A stretch of DNA of 64,000 nucleotides from Actinobacteria bacterium IMCC26207 (GTDB taxonomy: Bacteria > Actinomycetota > Acidimicrobiia > Acidimicrobiales > Microtrichaceae). The translations under genes were made by a program, and so were the position numbers. The DNA lies in the NCBI GenBank assembly GCA_001025035.1, contig LCZK01000002.1, forward strand, positions 98,020-162,019, given 5' to 3'. This document shows, piece after piece, positions 41,193 through 49,288 of this stretch (position 1 is its first letter; each line of letters starts with the position of its first letter). The notes beneath the pieces were generated by a model. It was given only the letters and a program-made list of their open reading frames with translations, ran no database searches and had not been told where the DNA came from.

Positions 41193-42740
41193 ATGTCTCA
41201 ATCTTCTGCTGACAATGCAGTCATCCTGACCATCGATGCGGGGACCACCGGGGTTCGCGCATTTGCTATCGACCTACATGGTCACCCTGTGGGACGGAGT
41301 TACCGCGAGTTCACGCAGTCTTTCCCGCAACCAGGTTGGGTGGAACACGATGCTGCAGAGATATGGACTGTGACCCAACAGGTGATTCATGAACTCGTGA
41401 CGGAGCTTGGCAGGACTGTTGCTGCAGTTGGCATTACTGACCAGCGAGAGACCATCGTGGCATGGAGTTCTCGCACAAAGAAGCCATTACATGCCGCCAT
41501 TGTTTGGCAAGACCGCAGGACGGCTGCGCGGTGTGAACAACTCCAAGCCCAAGGAGAGCTCCCTGCGATTCGTGCCACAACTGGTCTCGTGCTTGATCCG
41601 TATTTCTCGGCCTCCAAGATTGAGTGGCTACTCACGAAGGGCGGAGTTACAGCAGACGAGGACCTGATGCTGGGAACCATCGACTCATGGCTCCTCTGGA
41701 ACTTGACGGGAGGCGCTGTCCACCTGACTGACCCATCGAATGCGAGTCGCACCATGTTGTTCGATATTCGCTCAGGTGAATGGTCTGCGGACCTGTGTGA
41801 TCTGTTCGGTGTACCCATCTCGGCCCTACCCCAGGTGCGGCCCTCTGCTGGGGTCTTTGGCACCACGGCAGCTAGTTCAGGCCTTGCTGCTGGGATTCCA
41901 ATCACAGGCATTGCAGGCGATCAGCAGGCGGCACTGTTCGGTCAGGCTTGTGTGCACCCTGGCATGGCCAAAAACACCTACGGCACCGGTTCCTTCGTCC
42001 TGATGAACCTCGGGTCCACCTGCCCCGAGCCATCCGAGGGGCTCCTCACCACAGTTGCTTGGACACTCCCCGAGCGGATGCTGGGCACTGAGTCAGGTTC
42101 GAGCGGCTCGAGCAGCACTGACGGACTGATCACTCACTACGCTCTTGAAGGGTCGATCTTTGCAACGGGGGCTGCAGTGCAGTGGCTCCGCGACGGGCTA
42201 GGAATCGTCCAAGAGGCGGCCGAGATAGGACCACTGGCCGAGTCTGTGCCTGACAGCGGAGGTGTGGTATTCGTGCCAGCCTTCGCCGGTCTCGGCTCCC
42301 CCTATTGGGATCCCTTCGCACGGGGCACGGTGCTTGGCATCACTCGAGGTTCTGGCCGCGCAGAGTTCGCACGGGCAGTTGTCGAGGCCATGGCCTATCA
42401 AACCCGAGACGTGGTTGATGCAATGACCGCAGCTTCCGGAACCCAAATTGAGGAGCTTCGAGTCGATGGTGGAGCCTCGGTCATGCCGCTCCTGCTGCAA
42501 CTCCAGGCTGATCAACTCGGGGTAACGGTTCTGCGATCATCCGTGTCGGAAACCACGGCTCTTGGGGCCTCCTACCTAGCCGGCCTGGGAGCTGGAATCT
42601 GGGCTGACTTATCAGAGGTATCTCTGCAGTGGCAGGCAGGCGCTCAAGCAGAACCAACTGCAGATCGAACTCAGGCAGATGCTTCGTATTCTCAGTGGCA
42701 AAGGGCGGTGGAGCGCAGCCGATCCTGGGCCAGCGAGTAA
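41193..42740 (+). CDS. glpK: Glycerol kinase
   Basis: 515 residues, FGGY family. TIDAGTTGVRAFAIDLHG, GITDQRETIVAW, TGLVLDPYFSASKIEWLL, GDQQAALFGQACVHPGMAKN followed by TYGTGSF, and AFAGLGSPYWDPFARG: all typical of GlpK. Phosphorylates glycerol to sn-glycerol-3-phosphate, the substrate of GlpD encoded at 57323. Not in an operon with GlpD here. Confidence 0.94.
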   Translation: MSQSSADNAVILTIDAGTTGVRAFAIDLHGHPVGRSYREFTQSFPQPGWVEHDAAEIWTVTQQVIHELVTELGRTVAAVGITDQRETIVAWSSRTKKPLHAAIVWQDRRTAARCEQLQAQGELPAIRATTGLVLDPYFSASKIEWLLTKGGVTADEDLMLGTIDSWLLWNLTGGAVHLTDPSNASRTMLFDIRSGEWSADLCDLFGVPISALPQVRPSAGVFGTTAASSGLAAGIPITGIAGDQQAALFGQACVHPGMAKNTYGTGSFVLMNLGSTCPEPSEGLLTTVAWTLPERMLGTESGSSGSSSTDGLITHYALEGSIFATGAAVQWLRDGLGIVQEAAEIGPLAESVPDSGGVVFVPAFAGLGSPYWDPFARGTVLGITRGSGRAEFARAVVEAMAYQTRDVVDAMTAASGTQIEELRVDGGASVMPLLLQLQADQLGVTVLRSSVSETTALGASYLAGLGAGIWADLSEVSLQWQAGAQAEPTADRTQADASYSQWQRAVERSRSWASE

Positions 42741-42761
42741 GGGCAGGCTATTTCCTTCAAC

Positions 42762-42846
42762 AAGCCCAGTCCTTCATCAAGCCCAGTCCTTCATCAAGCC
42801 CGGTCCTGCAGCAGGCTCTGTCCTTCATCAAGCTCTGTCCTACAGC
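42762..42846. repeat. 17-bp tandem repeat, 5 copies, between glpK and ACT gene
   Basis: Units AAGCCCAGTCCTTCATC (twice, identical), then three variants with CCTGCAGC or CCTACAGC endings. The last copy covers the stop codon of the convergent ACT-domain gene. Confidence 0.93.
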
Positions 42847-43448
42847 AGGCCACAGAGCGCTTCAAGAACTGATCGCTCCCGAGAGCGAAGCGGCAAACTA
42901 CTACGACTCACCAGCAGTTTCAGATTCTGGTTAGGCAGAGAGGTCACCGCCAACTCATCATGATCACCTCGGGCGCCCTCGGCTGTAACTCCCGCAACAA
43001 ACGCGCAGAGCCATTTTTCGCTCGGCACGTCTTCTCCCACGGATGCGACCACGGCTGCTGCATCGCATTCAACCACGGCAGCCCAGTCAGCCCCGATCAG
43101 TGCCTCCGCTCCCTGCACCAGCTTGGCCAGAGCCTCGACCGAAGAACTGCAACGTTGCATAGATCCTGCAATCTGCAAAGCATGAATAGCGGGGTCTAAT
43201 AAGGGGCCATCAAGTTCGCGAATATCTTCAACATCCACGCCCTCTACTTGAGCGATCTCTGCCAACAGAAGGTCTACGAGTTCAGCATCGGGAAGCTCAA
43301 TCACTAGATCATCGATTGCTCTGCCAGCGCCGCGTTCAATGATGTCGATCCCAATAACATCTGCATGCACAGATCCAATTCTGCTCGCCACAGCCCCCAG
43401 GGCTCCGGGGCGATCAGGGATCCAAACTCGAAGCACAAAGGTGGCCAT
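42840..43448 (-). CDS. ACT-domain protein
   Basis: 202 residues. The N-terminus FVLRVWIPDRPGALGAVASR is an ACT domain, followed by IDIIERGAGRAIDDLVIELP; the rest resembles a small GAF-like or regulatory domain (CAFVAGVTAEGA, LAVTSLPNQNLKLLVSR). Probably senses an amino acid. ATG at 43448 gives the proper domain start. Target unknown. Confidence 0.78.
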   Translation of the reverse strand: MATFVLRVWIPDRPGALGAVASRIGSVHADVIGIDIIERGAGRAIDDLVIELPDAELVDLLLAEIAQVEGVDVEDIRELDGPLLDPAIHALQIAGSMQRCSSSVEALAKLVQGAEALIGADWAAVVECDAAAVVASVGEDVPSEKWLCAFVAGVTAEGARGDHDELAVTSLPNQNLKLLVSRSSLPLRSRERSVLEALCGLL

Positions 43449-43586
43449 GACCGACAATCTAGGCGGGCTAGATGACCGCACTGTTTCCTAGCGGTGAACC
43501 AAGCGGCTGACCATGGACATGCTCCCCCGGTCTGCCCTGGCGTCATCTTGGCTTCCCCAGTTAGGCCCAGTTGTAAGGAAGGTTGC

Positions 43587-43592
43587 TAGCTT
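43587..43592 (+). promoter_or_regulatory. Predicted -10 element of the tetR gene (leaderless)
   Basis: TAGCTT with 7 nt to the ATG at 43600; the start point would coincide with the A of the start codon. No ribosome site present. Confidence 0.45.
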
Positions 43593-43599
43593 TGAATAA

Positions 43600-44244
43600 A
43601 TGTCACGAAAGCTCACTCCTCGGGGAAAAGAACGCCGGGCGCAACTCATCGCGTTTGCAACCCATGAGTTCGCCGAGAAGGGATACCACCTCACCTCTGT
43701 TGCAGACATCGTCGACGGCCTCGGAGTTGGCAAGGGGGTGTTCTACTGGTACTTCTCCTCGAAAGAGGAACTATTCGTAGAGATCATGCGTACCTCGCAG
43801 CGTGGAATGAGGCGGCAGCAACAAGCTGCAATCACTGGCGTGGAGGACCCTGTGAAGCGTATCGAGCTCGGTATCCGAGCCGGGGTTCTCTGGCTGGCAG
43901 AACACAACGACTTGCGAAAGCTCTTTGAGTTTGCTCGCACCGAGGGAAGGTTCAGAGAGGCAATGCAAAGCGGCCAAGCAGTACTTGTCAGTGATGCTCA
44001 GGTTCACCTTGAAGAGGCCATTCAACAGGGCCGGATCCCCGATCGTGACCCAGAGGCTCTGGCTTTGGCCATCATCGGCGTATCGAACCAGCTCACGAAT
44101 GTGTATATCGACGGACGCAACATGAACCCAGAACTCGTTGCTGATCTCGTGGTCTCCTTCTGCCGCGATGGCATCGGAGTTGGCGGGTGTGATGGCATCG
44201 GAGTCAGCGCTCGTGATGCCATCGGAGCTAGGCAGCGCAACTAG
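43600..44244 (+). CDS. TetR/AcrR family regulator
   Basis: 214 residues. N-terminal HTH LIAFATHEFAEKGYHLTSVA, GLGVGKGVFYWYFSSKEELF; variable ligand domain with WLAEHNDLRKLFEFARTEGR. The C-terminus has a tandem of three eight-residue copies (DGIGV-type). Its stop shares the palindrome CTAG with the stop of the convergent aminotransferase. Target and ligand unknown. Confidence 0.9.
   Translation: MSRKLTPRGKERRAQLIAFATHEFAEKGYHLTSVADIVDGLGVGKGVFYWYFSSKEELFVEIMRTSQRGMRRQQQAAITGVEDPVKRIELGIRAGVLWLAEHNDLRKLFEFARTEGRFREAMQSGQAVLVSDAQVHLEEAIQQGRIPDRDPEALALAIIGVSNQLTNVYIDGRNMNPELVADLVVSFCRDGIGVGGCDGIGVSARDAIGARQRN
44167..44236. repeat. 24-bp tandem repeat, about 3 copies, 3' end of tetR
   Basis: GATGGCATCGGAGT starts two units (44167, 44191) and GATGCCATCGGAGC the third (44215). 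They encode the repeated DGIGV-like C-terminus of the regulator. Confidence 0.9.
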
Positions 44245-45416
44245 CCGAGTTTGGGCAGGGCTCGCTTCATGTTGCGCACAGCCTGATTGATTCGCTGTTC
44301 ATTTTCGATCAGGGCGAAGCGGACATTTCCCTCTCCTCCAGGGCCAAACCCCACGCCTGGAGAGGTCGCTACTCCTGCCTCGCGAACCAAGAAGGAACAG
44401 AACTCTACCGAACCCATCTCTCGGTACGGCTCAGGAATCGGCGCCCAAGCAAACATGGTTCCCATGGGCGGTTCCATCTGCCATCCGATGCGAGACAGGC
44501 CAGAACAGAGTGCATCACGGCGTACCTGATAGATCTCGTTGACCTCGACGGGATAGTCCTGCATCTCGTTCAGTGTGACGGTGGCAGCAATCTGAATCGG
44601 TTGAAAAGTTCCGTAATCCAGATATGACTTGAGCTTGGCAAGAGCCGCTATGACTTGCGGATTACCCAACATGAACGCCATGCGCCAACCGGCCATTGAG
44701 AACGACTTCGTCATGGAGTACAACTCCACCGCTACTTCCTTTGCGCCCTCTGCCTGCAAAATGGATGGGGGTCGATACCCATCAAACCCCAAGTCGGCAT
44801 AGGCGTTGTCGTGAACCAAAATGACGTCTCGTTCACGGGCAAAGTCAACAACACGCTGCATGAACGCAAGGTCGACACAGGTAGTGGTGGGGTTATGCGG
44901 AAAGGACAACACGATGACTCGTGGTCGCGGGTAGGAGTACTCCCAAGCCTCGACCATGTTCTCAAAGAATTCGTCTCCCGTTCCCAACGGGATCTCTCGA
45001 ACGTTTGCACCTGCGAATAACGGCCCGAAAATATGGATCGGATAGCTCGGCGAAGGTACCAAGGCGGCATCACCGTGTTCGAGTAGCACCCACATCAGGT
45101 GACTGAACCCTTCCTTTGCGCCAATCGTGGTGATGACTTCGGTATCGGGGTCAATATCAACATCAAAACGATGCTTGTAATAGCTAGCTGCAGCCTGTCT
45201 TAGTTTCGGGATGCCGCGAGATGCCGAGTACCGATGGTTTTTTTCGTTCTGCGCTGCTTCGCAGAGCTTCTCTACTGCAATCGGAGGTGAGGGAAGATCT
45301 GGGTTACCAAATCCAAGGTCAATAATGTCCGCCCCGTCGCGACGAGCGGCGACCTTGAGCGAATCAATAATGGTGAACACATAGGGGGGAAGCGAAGTAA
45401 TTCGACGGAACTCCAT
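44241..45416 (-). CDS. Aminotransferase class I/II (AlaC-like)
   Basis: 391 residues, fold-type I. RITSLPPYVFTIIDSLKVAA and IIDLGFGNPDLPSPP match glutamate-pyruvate aminotransferase AlaC; PLP lysine in YSMTKSFSMAGWRMAF; LSFPHNPTTTCVD. Likely makes alanine, with LL-DAP or methionine related transaminases as alternatives. Shares the CTAG stop with tetR. Confidence 0.88.
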   Translation of the reverse strand: MEFRRITSLPPYVFTIIDSLKVAARRDGADIIDLGFGNPDLPSPPIAVEKLCEAAQNEKNHRYSASRGIPKLRQAAASYYKHRFDVDIDPDTEVITTIGAKEGFSHLMWVLLEHGDAALVPSPSYPIHIFGPLFAGANVREIPLGTGDEFFENMVEAWEYSYPRPRVIVLSFPHNPTTTCVDLAFMQRVVDFARERDVILVHDNAYADLGFDGYRPPSILQAEGAKEVAVELYSMTKSFSMAGWRMAFMLGNPQVIAALAKLKSYLDYGTFQPIQIAATVTLNEMQDYPVEVNEIYQVRRDALCSGLSRIGWQMEPPMGTMFAWAPIPEPYREMGSVEFCSFLVREAGVATSPGVGFGPGGEGNVRFALIENEQRINQAVRNMKRALPKLG

Positions 45417-45447
45417 GCCCTCAAGCTACTCCCCTGTGCGAAGCCTT

Positions 45448-46479
45448 CTAGGAACCTGATCGGCCGAGCATCTTCGCGGCTAGGAGTGCCGCTCCGAGCG
45501 CCCCCGCCTCGGGGCCGAGTGGCGCTGAGAGAATCTGAACATCTCGATCTCTTGAGGCTGCCGGAAACCGCTGTAGTAGGTCAGCTTGAACCAGAGCAGT
45601 GAGTTCCTCACCAAGTACAGCTAGGCCTCCACCGATCACAATCACTTTGGGATCGAACAGCAGCATGAGATTGGCAAGACCAAGGGCGACATAGCCTGCG
45701 AACTCAGTAAAGATCCTGACTGCGCCGGCCTCGCCCTGCTCCATAAGCTCAGTAACAATCTCGCCGTCAATCTGATCTACAGAACCGGCGCGAGCCAAAA
45801 CGGCCTCGGCTTGACCATGTGCGGCGGCAGTTCGGCCGAGCCAGCCCAACCCCGAGCCAGAGGCATAGCGTTCCCAACAACCTCGTTGACCACAGGGGCA
45901 CTCCGGGCCCGACGGATTGATCACCATATGCCCCGGCTCTCCAGCAAACCCATGGGCCCCCCGGTAGAGCTCGCCATCGAGCACGATTCCGCCACCAATA
46001 CCCGTTCCAAGAGTGACGGCCAGAATCGAAGAACTGGGAGTCCCAAACATGGACTGCGCTGCGACGGCTACGCAGTTGGCATCGTTGTCGATCACTACAG
46101 GAACCCCAAAGCGATCAGTCAGCGCAGCTGCGACGTCAACGCCAATGAGCCCCGGGGCATTGGGTGCCGAGCGCGCAATGCCGTCTAAGCCAATGAATCC
46201 GGCGAGTCCTACGCCGATTGCATCAACTCGCCGGTCGGAGCGGTCAAGCAGCGCAGCGACAGCATGCTCGATCTGAGTGAGCACGGCCTCCTCATGAGAG
46301 GAGGAGCCTACGAGTTCACGGTCCTGCACCGAGGGTGCCTTGACCTGCACAGGCTCCGAGGCCCCAGAAGGCACAGCCTGGTCTTGACCTAGGCGCGGCA
46401 GGAGCACACGCGCTGCAAGCGTTTTCGTGCCCCCGACGTCAACCCCAATGACATTTTGCGTGTGCTGATCCGAAACCAT
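45448..46479 (-). CDS. ROK family glucokinase
   Basis: 343 residues. NVIGVDVGGTKTLAARV, VVIDNDANCVAVAAQ, VTLGTGIGGGIVLDG, and the zinc motif GEPGHMVINP followed by CPCGQRGCWERYASG. Typical polyphosphate/ATP-independent distinctions cannot be read; likely glucose kinase feeding PfkA encoded 4 kb away. A loop at 35-65 is rich in Gln/Val/Ser/Pro. ATG at 46479 preferred to GTG at 46497. Confidence 0.9.
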   Translation of the reverse strand: MVSDQHTQNVIGVDVGGTKTLAARVLLPRLGQDQAVPSGASEPVQVKAPSVQDRELVGSSSHEEAVLTQIEHAVAALLDRSDRRVDAIGVGLAGFIGLDGIARSAPNAPGLIGVDVAAALTDRFGVPVVIDNDANCVAVAAQSMFGTPSSSILAVTLGTGIGGGIVLDGELYRGAHGFAGEPGHMVINPSGPECPCGQRGCWERYASGSGLGWLGRTAAAHGQAEAVLARAGSVDQIDGEIVTELMEQGEAGAVRIFTEFAGYVALGLANLMLLFDPKVIVIGGGLAVLGEELTALVQADLLQRFPAASRDRDVQILSAPLGPEAGALGAALLAAKMLGRSGS

Positions 46480-46547
46480 TGCGGTGAAGTGGATCACAGT
46501 CTGACTATCTGGGCCAGTACAGCGGGTAATTCTTAGGGAAAGTCCTG

Positions 46548-48713
46548 TCAGAACTGGATTGCAGTGGCTGCGAAGCTTCCTGACTGCGCCTGATCAAACA
46601 ACCACTGATTTTCGCTCAGAATGACCATTTGCACGATGGCCGACATCTCCCGTGCACGCTCAATTATTTTGTGCTGGGCGAGCGGATCACTCGGAAGAGA
46701 ATCAATAAGGAGCGGGATAGAACCCAAAAATGATATCGCCCGCTGCTGAGCTACCCGTTCGATCAAGGCCCATTCGCAATCATCAGCGGTTGATCGCTGA
46801 TGAACCCCGCCAGAACCTGATCGATATGTTGGGGGCAGCACCTGATTCGAGGCCGGCACTTGCAGCGCCGGTGCCTGAAGTTGTGCCTGAAGTTGAGCCT
46901 GCTGCAATTGCGTTTCTGCCTGGGCTAAAAATCTGAGCAGTTCGCTCTCTTGGCTTCTGAGCTGCAACTCCTGGTCTCGCAGTTCAGCCAACTGCATCAT
47001 GGCCTGATCATGTTGAGCGGACCGAGTCTGAGCCTCGATCATCTGGTCCATGACGCGATCTAACTCCGCTTCAACCTGCGCCCACTCGCTCAGGTCGCCC
47101 TGGTGAAGTTCTTCGGCCTCTGCGTTCGAAATCTGTGCCCGAAGGTCGTTGATCTGAGCTTGTGTGCTCGCGACCCAGTCAGCGGGATCTTGAAACACCG
47201 CTAGCCAAAGATCGACCCCACGTAGAAGGTCCTCTGGACTCTCGGTTGAGCTCTCAGCATGCAGCCATGTCTCGTTCAGGCCCGGGCCGGCAGCTCGCTC
47301 TACGGCCTGACGGAGCCTGTTCGCAGCTTGGAGTACTTCACTGCTATCAAGGACTACTGCTGCCACCTTGCGATCCCGCAGAAGCGCAACCACCTCTCGG
47401 ACATTGTCAGCGCGTTGAGCATCCGCAGCAGCAGCTGAGGGCGGGCCAGAGGCTGGGGCAGGCGGGAAGGCTGGGGCAGGCGGAGTTTGGCCGCCGGGTT
47501 CTGCAAGCCCACCCGTTCCTAACAGTTCCGCTGCAGTCTGCAACATCACCGAGAGTTCCATCTCTGCAAGCTCAAGGTCTTGCGGATCAGGACACCCTTC
47601 CAGCAGATCCTGCAGGTCCTGTTGCAATTGCTGTACTCGCTGCACAGCCCTCTCGCGCCGCGAGGCACGCTCTAGGTCTGTCTGCACAAAGGGGATCCCG
47701 CGGACGTAGGCGCTATAGGACTCGTATCCGAGGCGCTGCAGCAGCGCTGACTCCTCTGATCGAAGCTCCTGAAGTGAGAGTTGCGGCCGCGGTACTTGAG
47801 GGGAAGAGAAAGTGCTCGGGTACGAGAAAATCTCGTTGCGTAACTCTTCGAGTCGCTCTAAGTCACCTTGATTTGGTAACTGCGACAAACTCACTGAGGT
47901 ACTTGCTACAAGGTCGTCTTGAGCTGCATCCAAGTTCTGCTCGGCCTCGATTCGGCGTGAAGTTGCAGCCACGGCCAAGTCAGTAATCTCACGCAGATTT
48001 CGCAGCGAGTTATAGATGCGAAGAGCTAGTTCCTGTGCCACCGGGTCTGGGATCAGGCTGGCTGTTAGCAAGCTCTTGAGCTCATCTCGAGCAGCGCAAA
48101 CTGCTTGCAAGTCAAGCAAGACAACCATGTCGAGTTTCTCGTTCAGCAGGCTGATCTCCTCGAGCAAGTCGTCTCGGCGGGTCTGCAGTAGTTGCCGATC
48201 ATGTTCCCACTGTGCTCGCAGACCTAAACGCTGGGATTCGAGGATGCCGATCTGGCTTTGACACCCATCAAGATCTAGCGCTGCTGCGGAGTCAAGGCTT
48301 GTCCGAACCTGTTCCATTCGCTCAGCAAAGAGGCTCAGGCTGAGAACGATCTGCCGAAGCTCCTCAGAATGCTCATCTACCTGCTCTTGAATCTTGGCCA
48401 AGGTTGATTCGAGTTCTGGGGCAGCAGTCGTTGATGTAATAGTCGTTGGGGCAGCAGCACTCCACTGCAGGACTGCGTTTACCTTGGGGTCAAGGTCCAG
48501 TCCCTGAAGAGTCAGCTGGTCAAGTGCTAGCTGCACACTCCCAACCTCGATCATGCCCGTGCATTCCAAGGTGCTTGGGATAGAAAAAGCCCGAAACAGA
48601 TCGATGAGTTTGCGCCGCATCTCTGGTGTGGCACCGCGCACAACCGTCAGCTGAGGGTGCAGCTGAATCGGTGCTCCTTGTGGAGCTACGTGGTCGATGC
48701 GTAAGAGTTTCAT
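46548..48713 (-). CDS. SMC/RecN-like coiled-coil protein with degenerate P-loop
   Basis: 721 residues. The N-terminus (MKLLRIDHVAPQGAPIQLHP, QLTVVRGATPEMRRKLIDLF) has the layout of RecN/SMC heads, but the Walker A GxxGxGKS is replaced by GATPEMRRK. Long coiled coils (about 95-400 and 560-640) flank a Pro/Ala hinge-like part. The C-terminus has a Walker B-like PLLIDSLPSDPLAQHKII and VQMVILSENQWLFDQA, again lacking the second acidic residue. Probably a non-hydrolysing structural relative. Known family not named; unique in the window. Gln/Leu/Ala repeats near 645-660. Confidence 0.7.
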   Translation of the reverse strand: MKLLRIDHVAPQGAPIQLHPQLTVVRGATPEMRRKLIDLFRAFSIPSTLECTGMIEVGSVQLALDQLTLQGLDLDPKVNAVLQWSAAAPTTITSTTAAPELESTLAKIQEQVDEHSEELRQIVLSLSLFAERMEQVRTSLDSAAALDLDGCQSQIGILESQRLGLRAQWEHDRQLLQTRRDDLLEEISLLNEKLDMVVLLDLQAVCAARDELKSLLTASLIPDPVAQELALRIYNSLRNLREITDLAVAATSRRIEAEQNLDAAQDDLVASTSVSLSQLPNQGDLERLEELRNEIFSYPSTFSSPQVPRPQLSLQELRSEESALLQRLGYESYSAYVRGIPFVQTDLERASRRERAVQRVQQLQQDLQDLLEGCPDPQDLELAEMELSVMLQTAAELLGTGGLAEPGGQTPPAPAFPPAPASGPPSAAAADAQRADNVREVVALLRDRKVAAVVLDSSEVLQAANRLRQAVERAAGPGLNETWLHAESSTESPEDLLRGVDLWLAVFQDPADWVASTQAQINDLRAQISNAEAEELHQGDLSEWAQVEAELDRVMDQMIEAQTRSAQHDQAMMQLAELRDQELQLRSQESELLRFLAQAETQLQQAQLQAQLQAPALQVPASNQVLPPTYRSGSGGVHQRSTADDCEWALIERVAQQRAISFLGSIPLLIDSLPSDPLAQHKIIERAREMSAIVQMVILSENQWLFDQAQSGSFAATAIQF

Positions 48714-48756
48714 CAGATTCTTGTGTAACTGTCGGCCGATTCCAGCTGTGACTAAA

Positions 48757-48771
48757 ACTTGCAGTTCAAGT
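48757..48771 (-). terminator. Weak hairpin downstream of the acidic-repeat gene
   Basis: ACTTG-AACTG-CAAGT followed by TTTTAG on the minus strand, 19 bp after the stop at 48790. Only a 5-bp stem. Confidence 0.35.
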
Positions 48772-48789
48772 AATTTTCAGATCTCGCAA

Positions 48790-49224
48790 TCAACTAGCGC
48801 CGTCTACTGCGATTCGGCGAACTCGTGAAGATGGCGGAGTCCTCTTCGAAGGCTGTGGCGATTCAGGCTCTTTCATGGGCGCCGAGCCCGACTCAGCATG
48901 AGTATCAGACTCGGCCTCAGACTCGGCCTTGGTCTTGGTCTCGGTCTCAGACTCAGTCTCAGTCTCAGTCTCAGTCTCAGACTCAGACTCGGTCTCAGTC
49001 TCCGACCAGGCGCTGCGCTCCCATGGCTGCTCTGGCTTGCTAAAGCTGCCCTTCACCATGTCTGCCACCGAAGCGGCAGCCTCGGTAATTCGATCCGGGT
49101 CATCCACAACTTCTTCCACGAGATCCAAAAAGGACCGAGCAGCCTTGATCATCTCTCGTGCAGCGCGCTGCACATGCTCTATGCCCTCTGCTGAACGAGA
49201 GTCTGCTCCCGAGGAATCTTCCAT
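48790..49224 (-). CDS. Acidic-repeat protein next to ArsA-like ATPase
   Basis: 144 residues. A helical N-terminus (EHVQRAAREMIKAARSFLDL, VEEVVDDPDRITEAAASVAD) resembles short actinobacterial proteins often encoded beside ArsA-type ATPases. The middle is a hexanucleotide-encoded Glu/Thr/Ser dipeptide run (ETESESETETET pattern, about 32 residues), the end is basic. No catalytic motif. The DNA repeat makes length variation likely. Confidence 0.7.
   Translation of the reverse strand: MEDSSGADSRSAEGIEHVQRAAREMIKAARSFLDLVEEVVDDPDRITEAAASVADMVKGSFSKPEQPWERSAWSETETESESETETETETESETETKTKAESEAESDTHAESGSAPMKEPESPQPSKRTPPSSRVRRIAVDGAS
48907..49002. repeat. 6-bp tandem repeat, 16 copies
   Basis: Sixteen hexamers of RGNCTC type (AGACTC, AGTCTC, GGTCTC, GGCCTC variants) encode alternating Glu and Thr/Ser on the minus strand. 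The most homogeneous part is AGTCTC repeated four times. Confidence 0.95.
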
Positions 49225-49288
49225 CCCTCAATGATTGCCGTTTTGCAGCGATTCGTCAGGTTGAACCGTTTCTTGGTCAGCTCAATCC

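Noticed and set aside
47162..47986. Plus-strand open frame of 274 codons
   Set aside because: Antisense to the coiled-coil part of the SMC-like gene, which has the better codon pattern and context.
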